A stretch of DNA of 9,433 nt, taken from NCBI GenBank assembly GCA_030618475.1, contig JAUXDG010000089.1:1-9433 (forward strand), read 5' to 3'. The position numbers and the translations under genes were made by a program. The stretch comes from Gammaproteobacteria bacterium. GTDB lineage: Bacteria; Pseudomonadota; Gammaproteobacteria; DSM-19610. Every line of letters begins with the position of its first letter. The first letter of the stretch is position 1. This document shows, piece by piece, positions 1-6,690 of this stretch. The notes under the pieces are model-generated. The model searched no databases. It was not told the origin of the DNA and saw only the letters and a list, made by a program, of their open reading frames with translations.

Positions 1-227
1 GGCAGGAAGAGGGCTTCGACCGCGTTTCCCTGAAGGTCCGCATACGGGGCGAACTGGAGAACATCGTGCAGGCATTCCATGTCATCGAGACCGGTGAGCC
101 GTTCGTATTTCTGGATAACGTTTCGGTCCGCGCCAGCAGAGGCCGGCGCCTTCGCGGACAAACCCCGACCCGGCAAACTATGGATATAGATATGGAACTG
201 ATCGGATACATGCCGCATTCATCATGA
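1..227 (+). CDS. Type II secretion system protein M-type (GspM, b subtype), 3' end only
   Basis: Only the last 74 codons are present, read in the frame starting at base 3; the 5' part lies outside the window. GspM is a bitopic inner-membrane protein that pairs with GspL in the assembly platform of the type II secretion system. The visible part looks like the C-terminal ferredoxin-like domain of the shorter GspM type: an amphipathic strand (VSLKVRIRGELENI), then a helix, then 'IETGEPFVFLDNVSVRA', a pattern I associate with this family (residues just after a 'hE.G.P.hhh..h.hR' turn). The stop codon TGA (225-227) overlaps the ATG of the next gene (ATGA), which indicates translational coupling in a gsp operon. 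The family call rests on this short tail plus the neighbour, so it is good but not certain. Another small platform subunit with the same fold is the main alternative. Confidence 0.72.
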   Translation, partial: QEEGFDRVSLKVRIRGELENIVQAFHVIETGEPFVFLDNVSVRASRGRRLRGQTPTRQTMDIDMELIGYMPHSS

Positions 228-799
228 AGCGCGTCTCCTTTGGCAATAGACTGACCCCTGCCCTGCTGGCAGCCTGTGGCTTATTCGGCGTTATTGTAGC
301 GATCGAATGGGTTGCACTGTCCCGGCAGGATGGCATCGAGACCAGCAGCGATACGCCGCCAGCCGCCGCAGCTGACGCCCAGCTGACCCGGGCCAGCTAC
401 CTGGCGCCCGATTTCGAGACCTTCAGCGAAATCCTCGAACGCCCGTTGTTTACGGAAGGTCGCACGCCACCGCCAGAGCCCACTGCCGAACAGGCAGCAG
501 CCGTCACCCCCGGAAAGCAAACCCAGCTGATGATGCGCCTGGAGGGCATAGCACTCACCCCCACGGCCAGAATTGCGGTGATACGCGATAAGAGCAGCAA
601 CAAACTGGTGCGCCTGGCAGAAGGTGAGACACATGAGGGCTGGGTGGTGGAGAGCGTCAATGCCTCAAGTGCCACGCTCAAGCGTGGCAAGCAGACCCAC
701 GAACTCACGCTGGAGCTGAACACGCGAAGTGTTAAAAAAACTCCGACCAAGGTCAGGAAACCGCGCAGCCCGGTCAGGAAAAAACGCAAGGAAAAGTGA
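224..799 (+). CDS. Type II secretion GspC/GspN-like inner-membrane protein (HR domain, no PDZ)
   Basis: This 191-residue protein has a short cytoplasmic N-terminus and one membrane helix at about residues 11-32. A Pro/Ala-rich linker follows, then a periplasmic domain at about residues 60-168. It contains 'FSEILERPLFTEGRTP' (67-82), the hallmark of the GspC homology region, followed by short beta strands (LMMRLEGIAL, ARIAVI, LVRLAEGE, WVVESVN). In known systems this region contacts the secretin GspD and links it to the inner-membrane platform. Classical GspC is longer and ends in a PDZ or coiled-coil domain. Here the protein instead ends in a strongly basic tail (about 170-191), as in the short proteins called GspN or XpsN in some proteobacteria. 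The start ATG overlaps the previous gene's stop, so it is probably coupled. No gspD follows, because the next gene is convergent trpE. The tail DNA has a 10-bp direct repeat, GGTCAGGAAA, at 751-760 and 772-781. Confidence 0.78.
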   Translation: MKRVSFGNRLTPALLAACGLFGVIVAIEWVALSRQDGIETSSDTPPAAAADAQLTRASYLAPDFETFSEILERPLFTEGRTPPPEPTAEQAAAVTPGKQTQLMMRLEGIALTPTARIAVIRDKSSNKLVRLAEGETHEGWVVESVNASSATLKRGKQTHELTLELNTRSVKKTPTKVRKPRSPVRKKRKEK

Positions 800-816
800 C
801 GCCGACGTCGTCGTCG

Positions 817-2304
817 CTAGCCCTCATTGCCGTCCAGGCCGGCTTGCGCCTGGGACACGGCGCGGAATATGGCTCGCCCCTTGTTCATGGTTTCGGCCCA
901 TTCGCTGGCCGGCACCGAATCCGCCACGATCCCAGCGCCGGCCTGAATATGCAGCAGGCCGTTTTTGATGACCGCTGTGCGTATGGCAATGGCGGTATCC
1001 ATGTTGCCGGTCCATGACAAGTAACCCACCGCACCGGCATAGACACCGCGCTTCACCGGTTCCAGTTCGTCGATAATTTCCATGGCGCGAATCTTGGGCG
1101 CACCACTGACAGTTCCCGCCGGAAAGGTTGCGCGCAGAACGTCTATGGCTGACATGCCTTCTTTAATCCTGCCCACTACATTCGAGACGATATGCATGAC
1201 GTGTGAGTAACGCTCGATAAGCATCTTTTCCGTCAGTTCAACACTGCCGATTTCACTGACACGTCCGGCATCATTACGGCCCAGGTCAATCAGCATCAGG
1301 TGCTCGGCGAGTTCCTTCGGATCGGCCAGTAGTTCTTTTTCGAGCAGCAGATCTTCGCTTTCGTCCTTGCCTCGCGGGCGCGTACCGGCGATGGGCCTGA
1401 CGGTAACAACGCCGTCTTCCAGGCGCACCAATATCTCCGGGGACGAACCGACGATATGAAAATCATCCAGATCCAGATAATACATATAGGGCGACGGATT
1501 CAGGCTGCGCAGGGCGCGGTACAGGTCCAGTGGCGGCGCCTGAAACGGAATCGATAAACGCTGCGATAACACCACCTGCATGGCATCGCCTTCCACGATA
1601 TATTTTTTCACGCGCTTCACCGCGGCTTCAAAACCCTCGCGGGTGAAGCCGGAGACAAAATCATCTTCCGAGACCTGGCGCGATTCCTTGAGCACACCTG
1701 GAATAGTCACCGGCTGGCGCAACTGCTGCATCAACTCATCAAGCCGCGCCTGGCCACGCGCCCAGGCATCCGACTGTCCGGCATCGACGTGTACCACCAT
1801 CAGCAACTTGCCACTGAGGTTATCAAACACCACGACCTCATCCGACACCATCAGCAGGATGTCCGGCGTCTTTAAAGGATCGTCCTGGTCAGCGTTTTTC
1901 AGTCTCGGTTCGATGTAACGCACCGAATCGTAACCGAAGTAGCCCACCAGCCCGCCACAGAAACGCGGCAGACCTGTAATCTCCGCCACCTGGTATCGCC
2001 GTTGAAAGGCTTCAATCCATTGCAGCGGGTCACTGTGTTGGACTTCTTCGACAAGCCCGCCATCGGTGTAAACCTCGATACGCTCACCATGGATACGCAC
2101 CACGGTTCGGGATGGCAACCCGATGATGGAATAACGCCCCCATTTTTCACCACCGTGCACGGATTCAAACAGATAGGAATAGCGGCCATTGGCCAGTTTC
2201 AGGTAGGTACTTAAGGGCGTATCAAGGTCGGCCAGTACTTCACGGGTGACCGGTATGCGGTTATAGCCGTGTTTGACCAGTTGCTGGAATTTTTCAGGCG
2301 TCAT
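817..2304 (-). CDS. trpE: Anthranilate synthase component I
   Basis: TrpE converts chorismate to anthranilate, the first step of tryptophan synthesis, using ammonia delivered by its glutaminase partner TrpG in the cytoplasm. With the ATG at 2304 it has 495 residues, the usual length. The N-terminal domain carries the tryptophan-binding element 'YLFES' (about 44-48; LLES in many relatives) and 'GRYSIIG' (57-62). The chorismate-binding domain (about 225-485) shows 'NPSPYMYYLD' (269-278), 'GSSPE' (286-290), 'PIAGTRPRG' (304-312), 'HLMLIDLGRND' (335-345), 'SGAPKIRAMEIIDELEP' (400-416) and 'QAGAGIVADS' (454-463). The start is debatable. A GTG at 2313 has AAAGG eight bases upstream, whereas the ATG at 2304 has GAGGA very close. 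Pseudomonas-type TrpE aligns from the ATG ('M..E.F..L...GYNRIP'), so I chose that. It lies about 40 nt after gph and is the last gene of rpe-gph-trpE. No trpG or trpD is adjacent and no trp leader peptide is visible. Confidence 0.97.
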   Translation of the reverse strand: MTPEKFQQLVKHGYNRIPVTREVLADLDTPLSTYLKLANGRYSYLFESVHGGEKWGRYSIIGLPSRTVVRIHGERIEVYTDGGLVEEVQHSDPLQWIEAFQRRYQVAEITGLPRFCGGLVGYFGYDSVRYIEPRLKNADQDDPLKTPDILLMVSDEVVVFDNLSGKLLMVVHVDAGQSDAWARGQARLDELMQQLRQPVTIPGVLKESRQVSEDDFVSGFTREGFEAAVKRVKKYIVEGDAMQVVLSQRLSIPFQAPPLDLYRALRSLNPSPYMYYLDLDDFHIVGSSPEILVRLEDGVVTVRPIAGTRPRGKDESEDLLLEKELLADPKELAEHLMLIDLGRNDAGRVSEIGSVELTEKMLIERYSHVMHIVSNVVGRIKEGMSAIDVLRATFPAGTVSGAPKIRAMEIIDELEPVKRGVYAGAVGYLSWTGNMDTAIAIRTAVIKNGLLHIQAGAGIVADSVPASEWAETMNKGRAIFRAVSQAQAGLDGNEG

Positions 2305-2344
2305 GGTCCTCACCGTTGAGACCTTTCTGTCTCTACGGCGATCA

Positions 2345-3025
2345 TCATGCAGCTTGTTCGAGTTCGGTTTTGAGGTCGGCCAGTGTGTCGATCAGCAGGT
2401 CCGGTTTGGCGCCACGGATGTCCTCGCCGTGGTTATACCCGTAGGGCACACAGGCAATCATGAAGCCGGCGGCGCGCGCCGCTTTAACATCGCTGATCGA
2501 ATCCCCGACCATCAAGGCCTGCGCTGGATCCAGCTTAAAGAACTCCGCTGCGTGCAGCAAGGGAGCGGGATGCGGTTTTCTGTATTCCAGGGTATCGCCG
2601 CTGATCACGATGGCAAAAGCATCATATATCCCCAGATCTTTGAGCAGCGGCAGCGTAAACCGCCCGGCCTTATTGGTCACACATCCCAGCGCATAACCGG
2701 CAGCCTTCAGAAAATCCAGTCCTTCACGCACGCCCGGGTATAGTAGGGAGCGCCTGGAGGTATTGTCTGCATACAGATCCAGAAAAACCGGATACGCCCT
2801 GTCAAAATCCGCCTCATCCGGCTCGCCGTCGAGCTGACCGATCAGGGCTCGACGCACCAGGCGCTCGACGCCATTTCCGACCCAGTCCCGCACCTGTTCC
2901 TCACCCCGGGGTTCACGCCCCAGTGTTTGCATCATTTCATCGACACAAAATGCCAGGTCCGGCACGCTGTCGACCATGGTGCCGTCAACGTCGATGAGAA
3001 TCATTTGCGGTTTTTTACTTAACAT
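2345..3025 (-). CDS. gph: Phosphoglycolate phosphatase (HAD superfamily)
   Basis: This HAD hydrolase of 226 residues most likely dephosphorylates 2-phosphoglycolate, a toxic by-product of DNA repair and of Rubisco oxygenation, in the cytoplasm. All HAD motifs are present. Motif I is 'DVDGTMVDS' (12-20), with nucleophile Asp12 and Asp14. Motif II is the Thr of 'CVTNK' (Thr117), motif III is Lys150 in 'RKPHP', and motif IV is 'VGDSISDVKAA' (Asp175, Asp179). A helical cap lies at about 20-95, as in subfamily IA. The usual Leu in 'DGTL' is Met here. A TTG one codon upstream (3028) and an internal ATG at 3004 are alternative starts; I prefer ATG 3025 because it keeps the short N-terminal extension seen in Gph proteins, although the ribosome site is weak (GGGAC). 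It sits between rpe and trpE, a common gammaproteobacterial order. HAD substrate range is hard to read from sequence, so the substrate is inferred from context and family. Confidence 0.92.
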   Translation of the reverse strand: MLSKKPQMILIDVDGTMVDSVPDLAFCVDEMMQTLGREPRGEEQVRDWVGNGVERLVRRALIGQLDGEPDEADFDRAYPVFLDLYADNTSRRSLLYPGVREGLDFLKAAGYALGCVTNKAGRFTLPLLKDLGIYDAFAIVISGDTLEYRKPHPAPLLHAAEFFKLDPAQALMVGDSISDVKAARAAGFMIACVPYGYNHGEDIRGAKPDLLIDTLADLKTELEQAA

Positions 3026-3092
3026 CAACTACTGTCCCGTTAACTCCCTCTCAGCAACTGCTCCATGCAATGCGCTAGGAGGGTTGGGTCAC

Positions 3093-3779
3093 TTAAACCT
3101 TTGCCAGCTCGTCGCGCATCGCCTGTACGACGCTGTCGTAGTCGTTCGGGTCACTGTCCTGTGCTGCGCCAAAGATAGCGGAACCGGCAACGAAGGTATC
3201 CGCACCCGCTTCGGCGATGTCGCGGATATTGTTGACCTTCACACCACCGTCGATTTCCAGTCGGATGTCGCGGCCGGAGGCATCGATAATCTTGCGCGCT
3301 TCACGCAATTTGTCGAGTGCGCTGGGGATGAAACTCTGGCCGCCGAAACCCGGGTTGACCGACATCAGCAAGACCATATCGACTTTGTCGATGACGTAGT
3401 TGAGGTAATCCAGCGGCGTGGCCGGGTTGAAGACCAGACCCGACTTACAACCCTCTGCCTTGATGAGTTGCAGGGTGCGGTCGACGTGTTCGCTGGCTTC
3501 CGGGTGGAAGGTAATGTAGCTGGCTCCCGCCTTGGCAAAGTCGGGAACGATGCCGTCGACCGGCTTGACCATCAGGTGCACATCTATCTCGGCGCTCACA
3601 CCGTGCTTGCGCAGGGCGTCGCAGATCAGCGGACCAATGGTCAGGTTGGGAACATAGTGGTTATCCATGACGTCGAAGTGGACGATATCGGCCCCGGATT
3701 TGAGGACGTTATCCACTTCTTCGCCCAGGCGGGCAAAATCCGCTGATAAAATAGAGGGTGCGATTTTGTAATCTGGCAT
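3093..3779 (-). CDS. rpe: Ribulose-phosphate 3-epimerase
   Basis: Rpe interconverts D-ribulose 5-phosphate and D-xylulose 5-phosphate in the pentose phosphate pathway, and in the Calvin cycle where that exists. The protein is a TIM barrel of 228 residues, near the usual 225. Signature segments are 'IAPSILSADFARLG' (6-19), 'VHFDVMDNHYVPNLTIGP' (33-50) with metal ligands His34 and Asp36, 'DVHLMVKP' with the next His (about 68), 'LLMSVNPGFGGQSFIP' and 'EIDGGVKVNNI', whose Asp is the fourth metal ligand and catalytic acid. The phosphate-binding 'GADTFVAGSAIF' lies near the end. The reading frame stays open upstream to 3830, but ATG 3779 matches the family N-terminus and has GAGG eight bases upstream, so I use it. 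It is the first gene of the rpe-gph-trpE cluster and is divergent from the hydrolase gene at 3909. The C-terminus has a slightly longer acidic loop (QDSDPNDYD) than E. coli Rpe. Confidence 0.97.
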   Translation of the reverse strand: MPDYKIAPSILSADFARLGEEVDNVLKSGADIVHFDVMDNHYVPNLTIGPLICDALRKHGVSAEIDVHLMVKPVDGIVPDFAKAGASYITFHPEASEHVDRTLQLIKAEGCKSGLVFNPATPLDYLNYVIDKVDMVLLMSVNPGFGGQSFIPSALDKLREARKIIDASGRDIRLEIDGGVKVNNIRDIAEAGADTFVAGSAIFGAAQDSDPNDYDSVVQAMRDELAKV

Positions 3780-3908
3780 AATCCGGGCCTCATGAAGTTG
3801 AAATCTGGTAGTAAATTCAAGACCGCGCACTTTACCCGATCATTGAAGCGATTGCAGCCTGTCCGGCGCAATAGCATTTTTCATCCTGAGAACAGGTCTG
3901 AGCACATC
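3780..3908. promoter_or_regulatory. Divergent intergenic region between rpe and the hydrolase gene
   Basis: These 129 bases separate two divergent starts and must hold at least the promoter for the rpe operon and probably that of the hydrolase. I see only weak sigma70-like boxes. On the minus strand there is TTGCGC, 18 bases, TTCAAT (matching 3 and 4 of 6). On the plus strand there is TTGCAG, 17 bases, CATTTT. None is good enough to assign a start point. A small CCTG-AGAA-CAGG hairpin lies just upstream of the hydrolase start. No operator palindrome that I recognise is visible. Confidence 0.4.
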
Positions 3909-4709
3909 ATGATAAGATCATTTAATTTATTGATATTCTGTATTATTTTAGCATTCTCCTGCACTCAGGCCAGTGCCGCCTCGGACCTTGAAAAGGAAAA
4001 GCGCTGGTCGGAACAGATTGGCGATGACCTGCTGGTGGGGGAATCGGTTCAACTTGAGGCCGGTGGCACCCCGTTTATGGGTATCTTTACCGAGGCCTCC
4101 GACGGCCCGACAGGCCGGGCGGTGATTCTGGCACACGGTATGGGTGTCCACCCTGACTGGCCGGACATCATCAATCCCTTGCGCAGCGACCTGCCCGATC
4201 ACGGCTGGTCGACACTGTCCATCCAGATGCCGATCCTGGCCAATGATGCGGCGCTGGAAGACTATGCTCCTTTGTTCGATGAAGTTGCACCCCGTATCAA
4301 AGCAGCAGTCAGATACCTGAGTGAACAGGGCAACCAGACCATCGTTCTGCTCGGCCACAGCCTCGGTGCATCGATGGCCGCCAGCTATCTCGGCAGCAAT
4401 GGACAACAGGAGATACAGGGGTTTATTGCCATTGGCCTCAGCGTGACCGCTGTGAACGACAAGATGAACAGCGCCCTGGCACTGGAAAAGATCCGCATCC
4501 CGGTACTCGATCTGTATGGAAGCCGTGACCTGGCGGCTGTACTCCGCTCGGTCAAAGCACGCAAAAAAGCCGCCCGTAAAGCCGGTAATTCAGACTATCA
4601 ACAGCTGGAAATCGAAGGTGCCGATCATTTCTTTGTCGGCATGGAAGACTCGCTTAACCGCCGCGTGTACGGCTGGTTGAAAACCCATTTTGTGAAAAAA
4701 ACCAGGTAG
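3909..4709 (+). CDS. Secreted alpha/beta hydrolase, DUF3530-like
   Basis: This 266-residue protein has a signal peptide: Lys/Arg-poor start 'MIRSFN', hydrophobic core to about residue 16, and likely cleavage after 'QASA' (23). It is therefore probably periplasmic. The rest is an alpha/beta hydrolase: 'AVILAHGMGVHPDW' (71-84, oxyanion region), 'LLGHSLGASMA' (147-157) with nucleophile Ser151, 'VLDLYGSRD' with acid Asp207, and 'EGADHFF' with His240. This layout, including 'W.TLSIQMPIL' and 'DYAPLFDEV', matches what I know of the DUF3530 family, whose substrate is unknown. The reading frame extends upstream to 3792, but that extension is basic and would bury the signal peptide, so ATG 3909 is the better start; its ribosome site is poor (AGG about 13 bases upstream). 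A CopD-like gene follows 6 nt after the stop, so the two are probably cotranscribed. An esterase or peptidase role is possible; none can be assigned. Confidence 0.8.
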   Translation: MIRSFNLLIFCIILAFSCTQASAASDLEKEKRWSEQIGDDLLVGESVQLEAGGTPFMGIFTEASDGPTGRAVILAHGMGVHPDWPDIINPLRSDLPDHGWSTLSIQMPILANDAALEDYAPLFDEVAPRIKAAVRYLSEQGNQTIVLLGHSLGASMAASYLGSNGQQEIQGFIAIGLSVTAVNDKMNSALALEKIRIPVLDLYGSRDLAAVLRSVKARKKAARKAGNSDYQQLEIEGADHFFVGMEDSLNRRVYGWLKTHFVKKTR

Positions 4710-4715
4710 CCCCTT

Positions 4716-5183
4716 ATGACGACACTATCCACGCTGGCCATCAGCTTACACATACTCTCCGCAGTCCTCTGGGTCGGCGGCATGTTCTTCGCACACCAGG
4801 TATTGCGTCCTGTGGCGGTTCAGCAATTCGAGCCCCCTCAACGACTGCAACTCTGGGCGCAGGTTTTTACACGTTTTTTCCCGTGGGTATGGTTATCCGT
4901 GGTTGTGCTGCTGATCACCGGCTACTGGATGGTGTTCATGCTGTTTGGCGGAATGGCCGCCGTTGGGCTGCACGTTCACATTATGCAGGGCCTGGGCTGG
5001 CTGATGGTGCTTTTATACATGCACCTGTATTTCGCACCGTTCCGCCGGCTCAAGGAAGCCGTCATCACCGAACAGTGGCCGGAAGCCGCTAAACGGCTCA
5101 ACCAGATCCGACTCATCGTCGGCATCAACCTCAGCCTGGGCCTGATTGTCATCGCGGTGGCTGCCGGTGGTCGTTACATTTGA
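4716..5183 (+). CDS. CopD-family four-helix inner-membrane protein
   Basis: The protein has 155 residues with four predicted membrane helices at about 5-27, 55-78, 82-104 and 132-151. The first helix carries 'LHILSAVLWVGGMFFAH' (11-27), typical of the CopD-like family, with His12 and His27. Further histidines occur at 86, 88 and 103 in the third helix, so a haem or metal site within the membrane is conceivable. Full-length CopD proteins help copper pass the inner membrane, but these short stand-alone relatives have no settled function, and no copA, copB or copC gene is nearby to support a copper role. The gene starts 6 nt after the DUF3530-like hydrolase with AGG nine bases before ATG, consistent with a two-gene operon. 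It ends 8 nt from the convergent djlA stop, with no clear terminator between them. Confidence 0.8.
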   Translation: MTTLSTLAISLHILSAVLWVGGMFFAHQVLRPVAVQQFEPPQRLQLWAQVFTRFFPWVWLSVVVLLITGYWMVFMLFGGMAAVGLHVHIMQGLGWLMVLLYMHLYFAPFRRLKEAVITEQWPEAAKRLNQIRLIVGINLSLGLIVIAVAAGGRYI

Positions 5184-5191
5184 GTTGTCGG

Positions 5192-5998
5192 TTAACGATG
5201 CGCACGGTTTGTTTTGATCAGCTCGTAGGCCCTTTTGATTTCCTGGGTCTTCTCGGTGGCCAGCTTCATCATCTCCTCTGGCAGGCCCTTGGCAACCAGC
5301 TTATCCGGATGATGCTGGCTCATTAGACGCCGATAGGCTTTTTTTACCTCGCCGTCACTGGCGCTGGCTTTTACCCCCAGAATTTCATAGGCTTCGTGCA
5401 ACGAAGCCTGTGGCGATAGCGGTGGCTCCTGCCCGAATCCGCCACCACCGAAATGCCTGGCATTGCGCACCAGCGCTTCAATGTGCTGGAACTCCTGGAC
5501 AGAGAAGCCCAGCTGCTGCCGTACCTGGTCCAACACACCACGCTCTGCTGCCTGCAGCTTTCCATCCGCATAGCCTGCGTGCAGCAGAATCTCCACGAAC
5601 ATCTGCATCAGATTACGGCGCCGATGACATTCCCGACGAAACTGCGACAGGATATCTGCCAAGGGGAAATCCGCCTGCTTGCCCTGATCAAATAAACGAA
5701 TGGCCGCACGGCGCATATCTTCATTCAGGTTCATACGCCGCATCACATCCCGCGCCAGTTTTATTTCGTCTTCGGAAACCCGGCCATCCGCTTTTGCCAG
5801 ATGACCCATGACAGAGAACAGCGTTGTGAAAAACACCGTCTGTACGCGTTCCTGTGCACCGGGTTCCACGTATGCACGGACGCTGCCCGCCAATCCTTTG
5901 TCAAAACTATGGCCCAATGCGGCACCAATCACCGCACCCAGAGGCCCGGCGAGCAGATAACCGAAGGTTCCTCCGAGCATTTTTCCCCACCAGCTCAA
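5192..5998 (-). CDS. djlA: DjlA, membrane-anchored DnaJ-like co-chaperone (TTG start)
   Basis: DjlA is an inner-membrane J-protein that stimulates DnaK; in E. coli it is tied to envelope stress and capsule signalling. The 268 residues show the full layout. A Gly-rich N-terminal membrane segment (about 8-30, 'GGTFGYLLAGPLGAVIGAALGH') is followed by an all-helical TerB-like domain (about 50-180) with 'KADGRVSEDE' and 'ADGKLQAAE' acidic turns, a Gly/Pro linker (183-198), and a C-terminal J domain (about 202-268) with the essential 'HPD' at 230-232. The start is TTG at 5998. No ATG occurs upstream before an in-frame stop, and 'MSWWGKMLG' lines up with E. coli 'MQYWGKIIG', so TTG is favoured over the internal ATG at codon 7 (5980), although the latter has GGTGGGGA in front. 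A weak minus-strand promoter (TTGATC at 6052-6057, 17 bases, TATGGC at 6029-6034) could drive it. Confidence 0.95.
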   Translation of the reverse strand: MSWWGKMLGGTFGYLLAGPLGAVIGAALGHSFDKGLAGSVRAYVEPGAQERVQTVFFTTLFSVMGHLAKADGRVSEDEIKLARDVMRRMNLNEDMRRAAIRLFDQGKQADFPLADILSQFRRECHRRRNLMQMFVEILLHAGYADGKLQAAERGVLDQVRQQLGFSVQEFQHIEALVRNARHFGGGGFGQEPPLSPQASLHEAYEILGVKASASDGEVKKAYRRLMSQHHPDKLVAKGLPEEMMKLATEKTQEIKRAYELIKTNRAHR

Positions 5999-6067
5999 GA
6001 CAGCACCCGCTTGTTTTCGAAATTTCCGGCCATATTGACGCCCTCAGAACTGATCAAATTTGTTTGC

Positions 6068-6096
6068 TTGCAAAAGCGGCTTTATACGCCTATAAA
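6068..6096 (+). promoter_or_regulatory. Sigma70-type promoter for the DUF6763-like gene
   Basis: TTGCAA (6068-6073) and TATAAA (6091-6096) are separated by exactly 17 bases and match the consensus at 4 and 5 of 6 positions. This is the best promoter-like element in the window. Transcription would begin near 6103, leaving an untranslated leader of about 100 bases before the ATG at 6202. That leader holds short complementary pairs (ATGGC 6103-6107 with GCCAT 6117-6121; CTGCTG 6125-6130 with CAGCAG 6172-6177; ATACT with AGTAT) but no riboswitch class I recognise. Confidence 0.6.
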
Positions 6097-6201
6097 CGCG
6101 ATATGGCCCAGGTGCAGCCATGATCTGCTGTACCCAGTAACCGGCCGACATACTCTCAGTTTGTCAAGTATCAGCAGTTTGCTCATGGAGGTAAACCCAC
6201 G

Positions 6202-6501
6202 ATGACTTTTGAACCTGTTCCCAGAATTGGCAGTTGGTACCAGAACACCATTGGCGACGCATTTGAAGTCGTCGCCCAGGACGACGAAGACGACACCCTG
6301 GAGTTGCAATACTACGACGGGACATTAGAGGAGCTGGACCCGGAAGCATGGGGATCCATGAACCCCGAAGCCATCGAACCACCGGAAGACTGGAGTGGCT
6401 CCATGGACGTATCGCGCGAAGATAGTCAGGGTCCCGAGATATTGGAGGAAACCACAGACTGGATGACCGAACTGGATCGCCTGGATCAAAGCCCGGGTTG
6501 A
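6202..6501 (+). CDS. Small acidic protein, DUF6763-like
   Basis: This 99-residue cytoplasmic protein has no signal peptide or membrane segment. It is strikingly acidic: by my count 28 Asp/Glu against 3 Arg and no Lys. The N-terminal half reads like a small beta barrel or Tudor/SH3-like fold: 'PRIGSWYQN' (7-15), 'AFEVVAQDDEDDTLELQYYDGTLEELDPEAW' pattern (20-50) of alternating strands and tight acidic turns. 'PPEDWSGSMDVSRED' (60-74) follows, then a short acidic helix. I recall this pattern ('G.WY......F.VV..D..D...E.QYFDG..EE.D...W....EP..PPEDWSG..D') from the DUF6763 family of gammaproteobacteria, whose function is unknown. GGAGG (6187-6191) lies ten bases before ATG and a good promoter lies upstream. 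It sits between divergent djlA and the 74-aa gene. The acidity suggests binding to a basic partner; that is inference only. Confidence 0.8.
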   Translation: MTFEPVPRIGSWYQNTIGDAFEVVAQDDEDDTLELQYYDGTLEELDPEAWGSMNPEAIEPPEDWSGSMDVSREDSQGPEILEETTDWMTELDRLDQSPG

Positions 6502-6600
6502 ATTCAACATTGATTTAACCAGTCACGGCAAAAATCTTCCTGAAGGAGCAGCCTGTTGGCCGCAATTCGCGCCGGGTGAGGGGGCACCCTGCTGAATGCC

Positions 6601-6628
6601 ATGATAGCGCAAATTTAATGTTTATAGT
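6601..6628 (+). promoter_or_regulatory. Candidate promoter for the 74-aa gene
   Basis: ATGATA (6601-6606) and TATAGT (6623-6628) are 16 bases apart and match sigma70 consensus at 4 and 5 of 6 positions. Transcription would start near 6635, giving a leader of about 56 bases to the ATG at 6691. The 189-base gap before this gene (6502-6690) otherwise contains a small GGGTG...CACCC stem (6574-6589) without a T run, and no other recognisable feature. Confidence 0.4.
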
Positions 6629-6640
6629 CCGGAGCCGATA

Positions 6641-6687
6641 GCATCTTGAAGGCTGCGCTAACTGCTGCGACCAACTTAAGGAGATGC
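6641..6687 (+). promoter_or_regulatory. Possible leader hairpin covering the ribosome binding site of the 74-aa gene
   Basis: GCATCT (6641-6646) is the exact reverse complement of AGATGC (6682-6687), with one extra T-G wobble pair inside. The 3' arm overlaps the end of the Shine-Dalgarno AAGGAG (6678-6683) and reaches within three bases of the ATG at 6691. Pairing would partly hide the ribosome site. Six base pairs over a 35-base loop is weak on its own, so this is a suggestion only. Confidence 0.25.
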
Positions 6688-6690
6688 GCC

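Noticed and set aside
798..815. Near-palindrome between the GspC/N-like gene and trpE, possible two-way terminator
   Set aside because: The inverted repeat has a mismatch, almost no loop and no T run on either strand; GACGTC-type repeats are easily met by chance in GC-rich DNA.
3026..3092. Possible regulatory element or terminator between rpe and gph
   Set aside because: Only a weak CCCTC/GAGGG complementarity over a long loop and no T run; ordinary spacing within an operon.
6103..6123. Six-codon upstream frame (ATG to TGA) in the DUF6763-like leader
   Set aside because: It would start at or within a base or two of the predicted transcript start, leaving no room for ribosome binding.
6497..6508. 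Perfect 12-bp palindrome GTTGAATTCAAC at the DUF6763-like stop codon
   Set aside because: Too short and loop-free for a terminator, and a single copy is not enough to call an operator.
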